This document shows positions 34,571 to 43,123 of a stretch of DNA of 64,000 nucleotides, piece after piece (the stretch's first letter is position 1; each line of letters starts with the position of its first letter). The notes beneath the pieces are model-generated. The model did not search any database and had not been told where the DNA came from. It saw nothing but the letters and a program-made list of their open reading frames with translations. The stretch is from Halobellus sp. Atlit-31R (GTDB taxonomy: Archaea > Halobacteriota > Halobacteria > Halobacteriales > Haloferacaceae). Location of the stretch: assembly GCA_003665935.1 (NCBI GenBank), contig QPLR01000003.1:310001-374000 (forward strand). The letters run 5' to 3'. The translations under genes and the position numbers were made by a program.

Positions 34571-35223
34571 TGGCGCTCACCCGCGTTGGCCTCGGGCGTC
34601 GAGTCGACGTCGGCGGCCCCAGCGGCGCCGGCGTCGGAACCGACAGCGACTGTCACGTGGTCGTCGTCGGCCACGCTCGCGAGGTCGCCGTCGAGGATCG
34701 CGCGGATCCGATCGCGGAACGCCGCGAGCGAGTCGGTGTTGTCGACGACGACGTCCGCGCGGTCCATCACCTCGCCCATCCCGAAGCCGAGTTCGCGTTC
34801 CTCGCGGTCGCGAAGCGCCTCCCTGTCGATATCGGAGTCGTCGCGAGCGCGGTCGAGCAGGCGCTCGGCGCGGACCTCGAACGGGGCCTCGATGCTCACG
34901 AGGCGGAACGCCTCGCCGAACGCCTCGCGGAACCGATCGAGTTCGACGTCGGATCTGAGCCCGTCGACGAGGACGGTCTCGTGCGTTTCGAGTTCGGCCT
35001 CGATCAGCGGCAGCGACCGCTCGGCGATCGCTGCGGGGCCGTCCTCCTCGCGGAGCGTCCGCGCCATCTCGCCGTGGTGCTCTGCGGGGTCGAAGCCGCG
35101 TTCGCGACAGGCCTTGCGGATGACGTCGCCCATCGTGACGACCGGAACGCCCGCCTCGTGGGCGACGGCCGCGGCTTCGCCCTTGCCGCTTCCGGGGAGT
35201 CCGACGGTACCGATGACCTTCAT
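34567..35223 (-). CDS. UPF0200 family AAA/nucleoside-kinase-like NTPase
   Basis: 218 residues. P-loop GLPGSGKGE at residues 8-16, near the N terminus as in adenylate and dephospho-CoA kinases; then GDVIRKACRERG, VLVDGLRSDVELDRF and ADVVVDNTDSLAAFRDRI, matching UPF0200. The last ~40 residues are an acidic, Ala-rich halophilic tail. The substrate is unknown. The start MKVIGTVGLPGSGKG is chosen because longer in-frame starts give Arg-rich junk. Coupled to the UPF0201 gene. Confidence 0.87.
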   Translation of the reverse strand: MKVIGTVGLPGSGKGEAAAVAHEAGVPVVTMGDVIRKACRERGFDPAEHHGEMARTLREEDGPAAIAERSLPLIEAELETHETVLVDGLRSDVELDRFREAFGEAFRLVSIEAPFEVRAERLLDRARDDSDIDREALRDREERELGFGMGEVMDRADVVVDNTDSLAAFRDRIRAILDGDLASVADDDHVTVAVGSDAGAAGAADVDSTPEANAGERQ

Positions 35224-35294
35224 TACGCGTCGATTCACGACACCCGACCTTACGCGTTCCGCTCGCGGGAGGCGACGCGCCGAACCCACATTCC

Positions 35295-35300
35295 TTTTTA
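35295..35300 (+). promoter_or_regulatory. TATA-like element of tRNA-Arg
   Basis: TTTTTA lies 26-31 bp before the tRNA 5' end, which suits transcription starting at or just before the mature tRNA. Confidence 0.5.
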
Positions 35301-35325
35301 CCGACCGCCGAGTGGCTTCTCACGA

Positions 35326-35399
35326 GGGCGCGTAGCTCAGTTGGACAGAGCGTCGGACTTCTAATCCGATGGTCGCGGGTTCGAATCCCGTCGCGCTCG
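35326..35399 (+). tRNA. tRNA-Arg (anticodon TCT)
   Basis: Cloverleaf read by eye. Acceptor GGGCGCG pairs with CGCGCTC (one G-U), D arm GCTCAG...GAGC, anticodon stem TCGGA/TCCGA around loop CTTCTAA (anticodon TCT, reads AGA/AGG), T arm GCGGG/CCCGT with TTCGAAT loop. No intron is seen. CCA is not encoded. A TATA-like run lies 26-31 bp upstream, and a hairpin starts at the last base. Confidence 0.93.
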
Positions 35400-35417
35400 T
35401 GAAATCGGAGATTTCAC
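35399..35417. terminator. Hairpin at the 3' end of tRNA-Arg
   Basis: Perfect 8-bp arms GTGAAATC/GATTTCAC around GGA begin at the discriminator base. On the minus strand the inner part reads AATC-TCC-GATT, one base from the AATC-TTC-GATT core of the hairpins at 25190 and 58418. It may act in termination or 3' processing, or be another copy of that palindrome family. Confidence 0.55.
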
Positions 35418-35435
35418 TCGCGCGACGTACTCCCA

Positions 35436-35589
35436 CTCGCTTCGCTCGTGGGAGTCCCGTCGCGCCGCGGCTTCGGTGTCGGATGAACGACTGTAGCTCG
35501 GCCTCTGTCGCGCTCGCTTCGCTCGTGGGAGTCCCGTCGCGCCGCGGTCTCGGCGTCGGATGAACGACCGTAGCTCGGCCTCTGTCGCG
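35436..35589. repeat. Two tandem 77-bp repeats downstream of tRNA-Arg
   Basis: Copies at 35436-35512 and 35513-35589 differ at only a few positions; a short third start follows. Each opens with CTCGCTTCGCTCGTGGGAG and then GTCCCGTCGCGC, whose TCCCGTCGCGC also occurs in the 3' part of the adjacent tRNA. The rest of the gap to mdh (to 35688) contains a TTTAATC TATA-like element at about 35655-35661. Confidence 0.9.
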
Positions 35590-35688
35590 CTCGTTGCGAC
35601 CGCCGAGTGAAGCGAGGCGTGTCGGCGCGTCCCTCGCGGTCCTGAAGCCGAAGCGTTTAATCGAACGCCGGACGCTCTTTCGGCTGAT

Positions 35689-36603
35689 ATGACGAAAGTC
35701 AGTGTGGTCGGTGCCGCTGGAACGGTCGGTGCCGCCGCCGGGTACAACCTCGCGCTCCGTGACATCGTAGACGAGCTCGTCTTCGTCGACATCCCCGACA
35801 AGGAAGACGAGACGGTCGGACAGGCCGCGGACACGAACCACGGGATCGCCTACGACTCCAACACCGAGGTCGTGCAGGGCTCCTACGAGGACACCGCGGG
35901 CTCCGACGTCGTCGTCGTCACGGCTGGGATCCCCCGCCAGCCCGGCCAGACGCGAATCGACCTCGCGGGCGACAACGCGCCGATTATGGCCGATATCGGC
36001 TCCTCGCTCGCGGAGTACAACGACGACTTCGTCTCCGTGACGACCTCGAACCCGGTCGACCTGCTGAATCGCCACCTCTACGAGTCCGGCGACCGCGACC
36101 GTCACTCCGTCATCGGGTTCGGCGGCCGTCTCGACTCCGCACGCTTCCGCTACGTTCTGAGCCAGCGCTTCGACGTGCCCGTCAAGAACGTCGAAGCGAC
36201 GATCCTCGGTGAGCACGGCGACGCGCAGGTCCCGGTCTTCTCGAAAGTCCGCGTCGACGGCACGGACCCCGAGTTCTCGGCCGACGAGCGTGAGGAGATC
36301 CTAGGAGACCTCCAGGAGTCCGCGATGGACGTCATCGAGCGCAAGGGCGCGACCCAGTGGGGTCCCGCGACCGGCGTCGCACATATGGTCGAAGCGATTC
36401 TCCACGACACCGGCGAGGTGCTCCCCGGCTCGATCGCGCTCGACGGCGAGTTCGGCCACGAGGACACCGCCTTCGGCGTCCCCGTCAAACTCGGCTCCGA
36501 CGGCGTCGAGGAGGTCGTCGAGTGGGGGCTCGACGACTACGAGGAGGAACTGATGGACGACGCCGCGGAGAAACTCTCCGAGCAGTACGAGAAGATCGCG
36601 TAG
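35689..36603 (+). CDS. mdh: Malate dehydrogenase
   Basis: NAD(P)-dependent oxidation of malate to oxaloacetate in the TCA cycle; LDH-like type of haloarchaea. 304 residues. Nucleotide-binding [18 protein letters not shown] near the N terminus, substrate-binding [11 protein letters not shown] loop, NPVDLLNR, and the catalytic His in GEHGD (about H176). Length and sequence match the halophilic, tetrameric malate dehydrogenases. It stands alone, convergent with the next lipoprotein gene. Confidence 0.96.
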   Translation: MTKVSVVGAAGTVGAAAGYNLALRDIVDELVFVDIPDKEDETVGQAADTNHGIAYDSNTEVVQGSYEDTAGSDVVVVTAGIPRQPGQTRIDLAGDNAPIMADIGSSLAEYNDDFVSVTTSNPVDLLNRHLYESGDRDRHSVIGFGGRLDSARFRYVLSQRFDVPVKNVEATILGEHGDAQVPVFSKVRVDGTDPEFSADEREEILGDLQESAMDVIERKGATQWGPATGVAHMVEAILHDTGEVLPGSIALDGEFGHEDTAFGVPVKLGSDGVEEVVEWGLDDYEEELMDDAAEKLSEQYEKIA

Positions 36604-36654
36604 GCTCGCGGCTCGCCGCCCTCGCCCCCGCCCCCGTTTTCGGCCGCACTCGTC

Positions 36655-37929
36655 TCACCCGGTCACGACGCTCGCTACCGACAGAATCGCGTCGACGACG
36701 CCGACGGCGACCCCATAGCACGCCAGCGCGTGCGCTCGCGGATAGTTGTCGAGAATGTCGCCGTCGACGAGGAACTCGTCTCCCTTCGAGAGGTACGTCG
36801 CCGCGCGACGGAGGAGCCAGCGCTCGAAGGGATCACCCGTAGCCGCGATCTGGTACGCCCCGCCGGCAGCCCGGCGTTTCGCGTCGAACAGCAGTCGTTT
36901 CGGGACCGACGAGCGGCCTCGCAGGCGTTCGACCGCGTCGCGGCCGGTCGAAAAGCCCCGGAATTCGACGAGCGCTTCCGCGAGCTGTACCGTTTCGAGT
37001 CCGCGAAGGCCGTCGCGGCGCGCCCACTCGGCGTCGTCGAGGCATCTCTCGCCCGGGCGGAGCGTCAGGAGACGGTTCCACGCGGCGTCGCGGGGGGTCG
37101 TCTCGTCGGAGCGACGATCGCGGTACCATTCGTCGCCGTGCGACGAGCCCCGTACGCGTTCGCGGTACGTTTCGCGGGCCGCCGCGAGCTCGATGGGCGG
37201 GGGCGAGGAGACGGACTGTCGGACGTGAAACGTCCGGAAGAACTGCCGGGCGTCGCTCAGAAACCGGACGGAACGCTCGCGGTTTCGGACGGCCCGCGCC
37301 AGTTCCTTCTCGCGGACGCGATCGGACTCCTCGGTGAGTTCCTCCCGGTCGATCTCGGCGTTCTTGCCGGCGACCGTCGCCGCGTGGAGCCACGACTCGA
37401 TCAGGTCGATCCAGACCATCGTCTCGGCGGGGGCGTCGCTCTCGTAACTGAGCGTCTCACGGAAGCCTGCGATGCCCGCCGCCGGGCCGATCTGCGCTGG
37501 ACCGGGCGATCCGATCGTCACGTCGCCGAGACCGGCGGCAGCGACGCCGAACGTCTCGGCGACGTACCGGACGTGGTGGCGAGCCTCGCCGAGCGTGCCG
37601 AACGACGCCGGGTGCGAGCCGTCGAGGAACTCCCGCGCCGACGCGACGCTGCCCTCGTCGCCGAGAAAGCGCTCCTCCTCGAAGACGCCGGCCGAGCGAG
37701 CGCGAGCGACGATCGGCGCGGCCCGCTCGACGAGATCGCGGAGGTGGTCGATCGCCCTGTCGCAGTGCGCCGATCGCACCGTCGCGACGTCTTGGTGTGA
37801 GACGCCGTCGGGCACGGGGACGACCGACGGTCCGGCGGCAGCTACAGCCCCACAGCCAGCGAGCGCAGCGAGGCCCGCGGCGGCCCCGGCGCGGAGGAGG
37901 GAACGGCGTGAGAGAGGGAGACCAGTCAC
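36655..37929 (-). CDS. Putative Tat-exported lipoprotein, unknown function
   Basis: 424 residues. Tat leader LSRRSLLRAGAAAGLAALAGC with lipobox Cys26, then a mostly helical Arg/Ala/Glu-rich domain without catalytic motifs I can name. An Ala-rich hydrophobic segment near the C terminus (HALACYGVAVGVVDAILSVA) may be membrane-associated. Size, leader and helical composition recall the lipoprotein at 5652-6992. Convergent with mdh. Confidence 0.78.
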   Translation of the reverse strand: MTGLPLSRRSLLRAGAAAGLAALAGCGAVAAAGPSVVPVPDGVSHQDVATVRSAHCDRAIDHLRDLVERAAPIVARARSAGVFEEERFLGDEGSVASAREFLDGSHPASFGTLGEARHHVRYVAETFGVAAAGLGDVTIGSPGPAQIGPAAGIAGFRETLSYESDAPAETMVWIDLIESWLHAATVAGKNAEIDREELTEESDRVREKELARAVRNRERSVRFLSDARQFFRTFHVRQSVSSPPPIELAAARETYRERVRGSSHGDEWYRDRRSDETTPRDAAWNRLLTLRPGERCLDDAEWARRDGLRGLETVQLAEALVEFRGFSTGRDAVERLRGRSSVPKRLLFDAKRRAAGGAYQIAATGDPFERWLLRRAATYLSKGDEFLVDGDILDNYPRAHALACYGVAVGVVDAILSVASVVTG

Positions 37930-37989
37930 GTCCCGCGGTTCGGAAGTGACGATAATACGTCTTTTCGTCGGTCGGAGGTCGACGCCCGC

Positions 37990-38388
37990 CTACGCGCTCG
38001 TCGTCTGGAGATGCGACACGTACGACGCCAGATCGGTCGTCGTGACCATTCCGATGACGGCGTCGTGTTCGTCGACGACGGGGACGTGGTGGATGCCGTG
38101 TTCGATCATCGAGTCGGCGACGTCGGCGATGGGGACCTGCGCGGTCGTCGTGACGTCGGCGTCGGACATATACGCCGAGACGGGCGTCTGGTCCTTCGGC
38201 TTTCGCTCGGCGACGATCTGCACGAAGTCGGTGTTGGTCAGGATTCCGACCAGTCGACCGTCGTCGACGACGACGACCGATCCGATTTCGGCGTCCAGCA
38301 TCTGCTGTGCGGCGTCCTCGACGAGCGTGTCCGGCGAGACCGTGTGCACCGGCGAGGACATTACTCGTGCGACGAAGATGTCGTCCAT
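37990..38388 (-). CDS. Tandem CBS-domain protein
   Basis: 132 residues made of two CBS domains (VMSSPVHTVSPDTLVEDAAQ; SDADVTTTAQVPIADVADSM), a pair that binds adenine nucleotides and usually senses energy state or controls a partner protein. A TATATAA on the minus strand at 38405-38411 lies just upstream of the ATG at 38388, which supports this start over a longer frame from 38559. It is a stand-alone gene. Confidence 0.9.
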   Translation of the reverse strand: MDDIFVARVMSSPVHTVSPDTLVEDAAQQMLDAEIGSVVVVDDGRLVGILTNTDFVQIVAERKPKDQTPVSAYMSDADVTTTAQVPIADVADSMIEHGIHHVPVVDEHDAVIGMVTTTDLASYVSHLQTTSA

Positions 38389-38670
38389 ACCACGACGTGG
38401 TGCATTATATACTATTAAGAATTCTGCCGTGACAGTCGTTCGGAACGATCTGTATCGAGTCCCGATCGCGATTCGCTGCCGGACATTTATACGTAATGAC
38501 GCGGCCACCGCCCCCGTGACGTAGTGGCTGTCCCGCGTCGGGCAGCGGTTGTTCGGCACGTCGGCGCGGGACCGACCGGGGGCGTTCCGAGAGCGTCGCC
38601 GGCGCGAGTGCCGACTGTTCGCCCGAACGCTGTGCGTCGCAGATCGTCCATAGGTAGCCGTCCGATCGGG
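38389..38670. other. Intergenic region between uvrC and the CBS gene
   Basis: About 280 bases downstream of uvrC. It holds the CBS gene promoter (TATATAA at 38405-38411, minus strand) and AT-rich patches near 38485-38495. No gene, tRNA or clear terminator is seen. Confidence 0.4.
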
Positions 38671-40404
38671 TCACAACCGTTCGCGGATCGTCTGCGCCGT
38701 CTTCTCGCCCACGCCCGGTACGTCGATCAGGTCACCAGTCGACGCCGCACGCACGTTCTCGACGCTCCCGAACCGCCTGAGCAGCGCGCGACGCGTTTCC
38801 TCGCCGACGCCCGGTACCTCTTCGAGCACTGTGCGGACGTCGTCGCGGAGGGTCTGGTGATACTGGACCGCGAAGCGGTGCGCCTCGTCGCGGACGCGCT
38901 GGAGGACGTGCAGCGCCGGATCGTCGTCGTCCCAGTCGTGGACGCGGTCGGGGGTGACGACCAGTTCGTCCGCTTTCGCGAGCGCGACCACGGGCACGTT
39001 CCAGCCCGTCTCCGAGAGCGCCGCCTGCGCGGCCCCGAGCTGTCCCTCGCCGCCGTCGATCAGCAGTAGATCGGGGTCGGGCCGGTCGTCTCGATCCTCG
39101 ATCGCGCGCTCGGCACGCCAGCGGACGAGGGCGCGCATCCCCGCGTAGTCGTCGTTGCCGTCGGGGAGTCGCTTGCGGCGGTAGTCGGACTTCTCGGCCG
39201 CGCCGTCGACGAAGCAGACGTCGCTGCCGACGACGGCCTTCCCACTAGCGTGGCTCACGTCGAAGCCCTCGATCCGGTCGACGCTCGACAGGCCGAGCGC
39301 GTCCGCGAGTGCCCCGAGTTCGTCGCCGCGATCCGGACCGCTTCGCGCGTTCTTGAGCGCCAGATCGACGAGCTTCGCTTCGCGTCCCGCCCCCGGCACG
39401 CGGACGTCGACGCCCTCGGCGGAGAGCCACGCCGTCACGTCGCTGTCGTCAGGGCGTTCAGAGCAGAGAATCGCGTCCGGGAACTCGCGTTCGGCGTAGT
39501 ACTGCGTGAGAAACGCCGTGAGGACAGCCGCGGATCGTTCGCCGCCAGCGGGCGCGTCGAGGCGGTGTCGCGAGCGATCGACCAGCTGGCCGCGTTCGCT
39601 GTGGAGCCGAGCGACCGTGGCGGCGTCGCCCTCGACGGAGACGCCGAGCACGTCGACCGCGCGCTCGTCGGACTGGGCGGCGACCGCCTCCCCGCCGGTT
39701 CCGTGGAACGACTCGACGGAGTCGAGCCGATCGCGCAGGTTCGCCGCGCGTTCGAACTGCTCTGCTCCGGCCGCGCGTTCCATCGCCCGGCGGAGGGGGT
39801 CGGCCAGCACACCCGTCTCGCCCTCGAAGAATCGCACGGCCGCCGCGACGTCCTCCTCGTAAGCCTCGGCGTCGATCTCGCCGGTACAGGGCGCGCTGCA
39901 CAGCCCCATCTCGTAGTCGAGACAGGGGCGGTCGCGCGTCGCGTACTTGTGGTCCGAGCAACCGCGGAGCCCGTAGGTTTCCCGGAGTGCCTTCACTACG
40001 GTCTCGACGCGGCCTTTGTCGGTGTAAGGACCGAAGACGGTCGAGCCGGGGTCGGGGTCGCGCGTCACCTCGATCCGCGGGATCGAATGGTCGGTGAGCT
40101 GCACCAGCGGATAGGACTTGTCGTCCTTCAGCCGGACGTTGTACCGCGGCTGGTGGCGCTTGATCAGGTTCGCTTCGAGTAGCAGCGCCTGCGTCTCGGT
40201 ATCGGTGACGGCGACGTCGATCGAGCCCGCGCGCTCGACCATCTGGCGGATACGCTCACCGCGTGGATCGGCGTAGGAGCGGACGCGATCACGGATGTCG
40301 ACTGCCTTCCCGACGTAGAGGACGTCCTCCCCGTCGAAGAACTGGTAGACGCCGGGGTCGGTGGGTAACTCCGCAGCGCGGTCGCGAAGTTCGCTGTGCT
40401 CCAT
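38671..40404 (-). CDS. uvrC: Excinuclease ABC subunit C
   Basis: 577-residue nuclease subunit of the bacterial-type UvrABC nucleotide excision repair system, which haloarchaea use alongside archaeal repair proteins. N-terminal GIY-YIG domain ([18 protein letters not shown], then [20 protein letters not shown]), four-Cys region ([18 protein letters not shown]... GLCSAPC), C-terminal RNase H-like endonuclease ([33 protein letters not shown]) and a final helix-hairpin-helix pair ([19 protein letters not shown]). Start at 40404 ([14 protein letters not shown]) fits the family. Confidence 0.96.
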   Translation of the reverse strand: MEHSELRDRAAELPTDPGVYQFFDGEDVLYVGKAVDIRDRVRSYADPRGERIRQMVERAGSIDVAVTDTETQALLLEANLIKRHQPRYNVRLKDDKSYPLVQLTDHSIPRIEVTRDPDPGSTVFGPYTDKGRVETVVKALRETYGLRGCSDHKYATRDRPCLDYEMGLCSAPCTGEIDAEAYEEDVAAAVRFFEGETGVLADPLRRAMERAAGAEQFERAANLRDRLDSVESFHGTGGEAVAAQSDERAVDVLGVSVEGDAATVARLHSERGQLVDRSRHRLDAPAGGERSAAVLTAFLTQYYAEREFPDAILCSERPDDSDVTAWLSAEGVDVRVPGAGREAKLVDLALKNARSGPDRGDELGALADALGLSSVDRIEGFDVSHASGKAVVGSDVCFVDGAAEKSDYRRKRLPDGNDDYAGMRALVRWRAERAIEDRDDRPDPDLLLIDGGEGQLGAAQAALSETGWNVPVVALAKADELVVTPDRVHDWDDDDPALHVLQRVRDEAHRFAVQYHQTLRDDVRTVLEEVPGVGEETRRALLRRFGSVENVRAASTGDLIDVPGVGEKTAQTIRERL

Positions 40405-40514
40405 CGCTTCTGCGTTGTATGTGTGCGGGCTTGAGGGTGACGTACCGGCACCCTCGCGGAGGGGCCGAGCACACGAGACAGTAGCTACAAACCGCTCCCC
40501 GTCGACGCTGAAGT

Positions 40515-40808
40515 ATGAACGGCAGCGACGCCTCCGCCGACGACGACACGGTTCGTTGCTGGCTCGTCGAACGGACCTACACCGACCGCGGTCTCGTCGA
40601 TATGGTGTATGCGACACCCGACGGGACCGGGGTCCGCCGCAAGCAGGTGGCGACGACGATTATGCGGCAGCGCGGCGTCGGAACGACCGCGGCCGTCGAT
40701 GTCGACTGCGACGATCTCGAACCGGTCGACGACGCGGAGACGCGCGAGCGCTACGCGACCGAAGCCGAGCGGGTGCGCGAACAGCACGAGCCGGACGAGG
40801 AAGTGTAA
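40515..40808 (+). CDS. Conserved haloarchaeal hypothetical protein (97 aa)
   Basis: 97-residue acidic soluble protein: [19 protein letters not shown] then a small beta-like core ([20 protein letters not shown]) and a charged helix ([19 protein letters not shown]). I do not recognise a family; no membrane span or catalytic motif is visible. Divergent from uvrC, with a 110-base shared promoter region. Confidence 0.7.
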   Translation: MNGSDASADDDTVRCWLVERTYTDRGLVDMVYATPDGTGVRRKQVATTIMRQRGVGTTAAVDVDCDDLEPVDDAETRERYATEAERVREQHEPDEEV

Positions 40809-40966
40809 CCCAGAACACTGTTCGGAGGTTCGACTGTACCGAACCGCAGTCAGCCCAATTTCAGACCTGACAGCCGGGCACATATGTATCTAAACTGTTA
40901 ACAACCATATCAACCGACACAAGGAGGCCAAGCCGTGACCGAACTCACGGAAGCGCTCGAACTGAA

Positions 40967-40992
40967 GCTTGTGGACCCGCGCGTCCACAAGC
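40967..40992. promoter_or_regulatory. Perfect 10-bp inverted repeat upstream of the ABC transporter
   Basis: Arms GCTTGTGGAC and GTCCACAAGC with a six-base loop CCGCGC, ending 29 bp before the TATA box at 41021-41027. It may be an operator for a dimeric regulator or, if transcribed, a terminator/attenuator hairpin. The 240-base gap from 40809 otherwise shows an AT-rich patch (near 40880-40905) and a strong Shine-Dalgarno-like AAGGAGG at 40921-40927. Confidence 0.6.
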
Positions 40993-41020
40993 GACAGAAG
41001 CTCAGTCTTCCACCAAACGC

Positions 41021-41027
41021 TTTATAC
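41021..41027 (+). promoter_or_regulatory. TATA box of the ABC transporter operon
   Basis: TTTATAC is 23-29 bp before the ATG at 41050. This supports that start and a leaderless mRNA. Confidence 0.65.
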
Positions 41028-41049
41028 ACGGACCAGACAACCGTCGCGT

Positions 41050-42033
41050 ATGGCCGCCATCGAACTCGACGGGGTGACGAAGCGTTTCGAGGACGTCACC
41101 GCCGTCTCGGGCCTCTCGTTGACCGTCGAAGAGGGGGAGGTGTTCGGTTTCCTCGGCCCGAACGGCGCGGGGAAGTCGACGACCATCAACGTCCTCCTCG
41201 ACTTCGTCCGGCCGACCGCAGGCACCGTGACTGTCCTCGGGCACGACGCTCGTGAAGAGAGCGTCGCCGTCCGCGAACGGACCGGCGTCCTCCCGGAAGG
41301 ATTCGACGTTTACGACCGCTTGACCGGCCGCGCCCACGTCGAATTCGCGATCGACTCCAAGGGAGTCGACGCCGATCCGGACGAGGTACTGGAGCGCGTC
41401 GGCCTCACGGACGCCGCCGGCAGACAGGCCGGCGGCTACTCGAAGGGAATGCGCCAGCGCCTCGCGCTCGCGATGGCGCTCGTCGGTGACCCGGATCTGC
41501 TGATCCTCGACGAGCCGTCGTCGGGGCTCGATCCGGCCGGTGCGAAAGAGATGCGCGAGATCGTCCTCGACGAGGCCGAACGCGGCACGACCGTCTTCTT
41601 CTCCAGTCACATCCTCGAACAGGTCGAGGCGGTCTGCGACCGGGTCGGCATCCTCCGCGCCGGCGAACTCGTCGCCGTCGACTCCATCGAGGGGCTTCGC
41701 GAGGCGACCGACGCGGACGCGACGCTCCGAGTCACCGTCGGCAGTCCGGTCGACGACGACGTCCTCGCGGCGGTCCGCGACCGAGACGGCGTCGAGAGCG
41801 TCGACCGCGACGGCGACGATGCGATCCGCGTGGCCTGCGACAGCGACGCGAAGACCCGCGTCGTCACGGCACTCGAAGACCGCGGCGTGGCCGTCACCGA
41901 CTTCACGACCGACGAGGCGTCGCTGGAAGACCTGTTCCTCGCGTACACGGAGGGCGACGAGCCGGTCGGCGAGGCCGCCACCGCCGGCGAGACGGCCGAC
42001 TCCGCTGCCGAGGACGCGGAGGTGACGCGATGA
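41050..42033 (+). CDS. ABC transporter ATP-binding protein
   Basis: 327-residue ATPase of the ABC-2 (DrrA/NatA/CcmA-like) export type. Walker A GPNGAGKST (about residues 37-45), signature SKGMRQRLALAMAL, Walker B LLILDEPSSGLDP, H loop SSHILEQVEAV. The C-terminal ~90 residues form the accessory domain of this type, ending in an acidic tail. It overlaps the permease gene by 4 bases. The substrate (drug, lipid, ion) is unknown. The ATG at 41050 follows the TATA box; an upstream in-frame ATG would lie before it. Confidence 0.93.
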   Translation: MAAIELDGVTKRFEDVTAVSGLSLTVEEGEVFGFLGPNGAGKSTTINVLLDFVRPTAGTVTVLGHDAREESVAVRERTGVLPEGFDVYDRLTGRAHVEFAIDSKGVDADPDEVLERVGLTDAAGRQAGGYSKGMRQRLALAMALVGDPDLLILDEPSSGLDPAGAKEMREIVLDEAERGTTVFFSSHILEQVEAVCDRVGILRAGELVAVDSIEGLREATDADATLRVTVGSPVDDDVLAAVRDRDGVESVDRDGDDAIRVACDSDAKTRVVTALEDRGVAVTDFTTDEASLEDLFLAYTEGDEPVGEAATAGETADSAAEDAEVTR

Positions 42034-42947
42034 GCTGGCAGGCCGTCGCTCGCAAGGAGTTCCGCGACGCGATCCGCTCGCGGTGGCTCCACGGATCGAC
42101 GCTGTTCTTCGCGCTCTTCCTGGGCGGGGCGAGCGCGCTGTTCTTCGGGTTCCTGCTCCCGCCGGCGAACCGACAGGTCTCGAACCTCTTCGGGTTCTTC
42201 GCGAACCTCGGCGTGTTCAGTTTCTCGTTCCCGTCGCTTTTGGCGCTCGTGCTCGGCTTCATCGCGCTGTCGACCTCGTACGGCTCGATCACCGAGGAGC
42301 GTGAGACCGGCTCGGTCAAGCTCCTGCTGTCGCTGCCGAACTCCCGGCTCGACGTCGTCGTCGGAAAGCTGCTCGGCCGGTCGACCGTCGTCGTGGCGGC
42401 GCTGCTCGTCGGGTTCCTGGCGACGTTCGCCGCGCTCGTCGCGACCGGCACGCGGCTGCAACTCGGCGCATTCGTCCCACAGGTCGCGCTGACGGCGATC
42501 CTCGGCGTCGCCTTCGTCTCGATCGGACTGAGTCTCTCCGCGCTCGCTGACTCGAACCGTGAGGCGACGCTCGCGACGATGGGGCTGTACTTCGTCTTCG
42601 CGGTCCTCTGGGGGTCGATCGCGGAGGGGATCCCGAAGCTCGTAAACTACGCCGCAGAGCAGGTCGGAATGAGCGTCGCGGAGCTCACACGCGTCCAGTT
42701 GGGCGTGTTCCTGAAGTACGTGAACCCGCTGAAGACCTACGAGACGCTCGCTGCCGGGCTCTACTACGAACCATCGCGAGCGCGACTGCTCAGCACCACG
42801 TTCGGTGAGCGGGCGGTGCTGGGGTCGACGCTTCAGGAGTCGCTGCCGTTCTACTTCGCCGATTGGTTCCTCTTCCTGCTGTTGCTCGCGTGGATCGTCG
42901 TCCCGGCCGCGGTCGGCTACTGGGCGTTCGAGCGCGAGGACCTGTAG
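42030..42947 (+). CDS. ABC-2 type transporter permease
   Basis: 305-residue membrane partner of the ATPase just upstream (4-base ATGA overlap). Six membrane helices with a large loop; family-type segments are ARKEFRDAIRSRWL at the N terminus, SYGSITEERETGSVKLLLSL, and SRLDVVVGKLLGR. The fold is that of NosY-like ABC-2 permeases. Nothing nearby reveals the exported compound. The 3' flank carries two copies of a 37-bp direct repeat. Confidence 0.92.
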   Translation: MSWQAVARKEFRDAIRSRWLHGSTLFFALFLGGASALFFGFLLPPANRQVSNLFGFFANLGVFSFSFPSLLALVLGFIALSTSYGSITEERETGSVKLLLSLPNSRLDVVVGKLLGRSTVVVAALLVGFLATFAALVATGTRLQLGAFVPQVALTAILGVAFVSIGLSLSALADSNREATLATMGLYFVFAVLWGSIAEGIPKLVNYAAEQVGMSVAELTRVQLGVFLKYVNPLKTYETLAAGLYYEPSRARLLSTTFGERAVLGSTLQESLPFYFADWFLFLLLLAWIVVPAAVGYWAFEREDL

Positions 42948-42953
42948 CTGCGA

Positions 42954-43062
42954 GCCCAGGCGGTGGTCGCGTTTCGGGCGAGGCGTGAGACGACTCCGGC
43001 GGTGTTGATGTCGGCGACGTGCTCGGCCCAGGCGGTGGTCGCGTTTCGGGCGAGGCGTGAGA
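42954..43062. repeat. Perfect 37-bp direct repeat, period 72 bp
   Basis: Identical copies at 42954-42990 and 43026-43062, beginning GCCCAGGCGGTGG, separated by 35 bases. They start 7 bases after the permease stop and lie in the gap between the convergent permease and Tat-protein genes. Confidence 0.93.
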
Positions 43063-43123
43063 GGGTCTCGGACGGTCGCGGTCCGTGGCGATCACGCTAC
43101 CTCGGTTCTCCTTCCGGCCACTC

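Noticed and set aside
35326..35589. Integrated element at tRNA-Arg
   Set aside because: Ordinary core genes (mdh) follow directly and no integrase is nearby. Only a possible relic of integration remains.
35320..36216. Minus-strand frame across tRNA-Arg and mdh
   Set aside because: It translates the antisense of a tRNA and a highly conserved enzyme. Such frames are a known artefact.
40935..41255. GTG-started frame with a good Shine-Dalgarno motif
   Set aside because: It runs out of frame into the ABC ATPase gene and turns into Arg-rich shadow sequence. Kept only as an observation.
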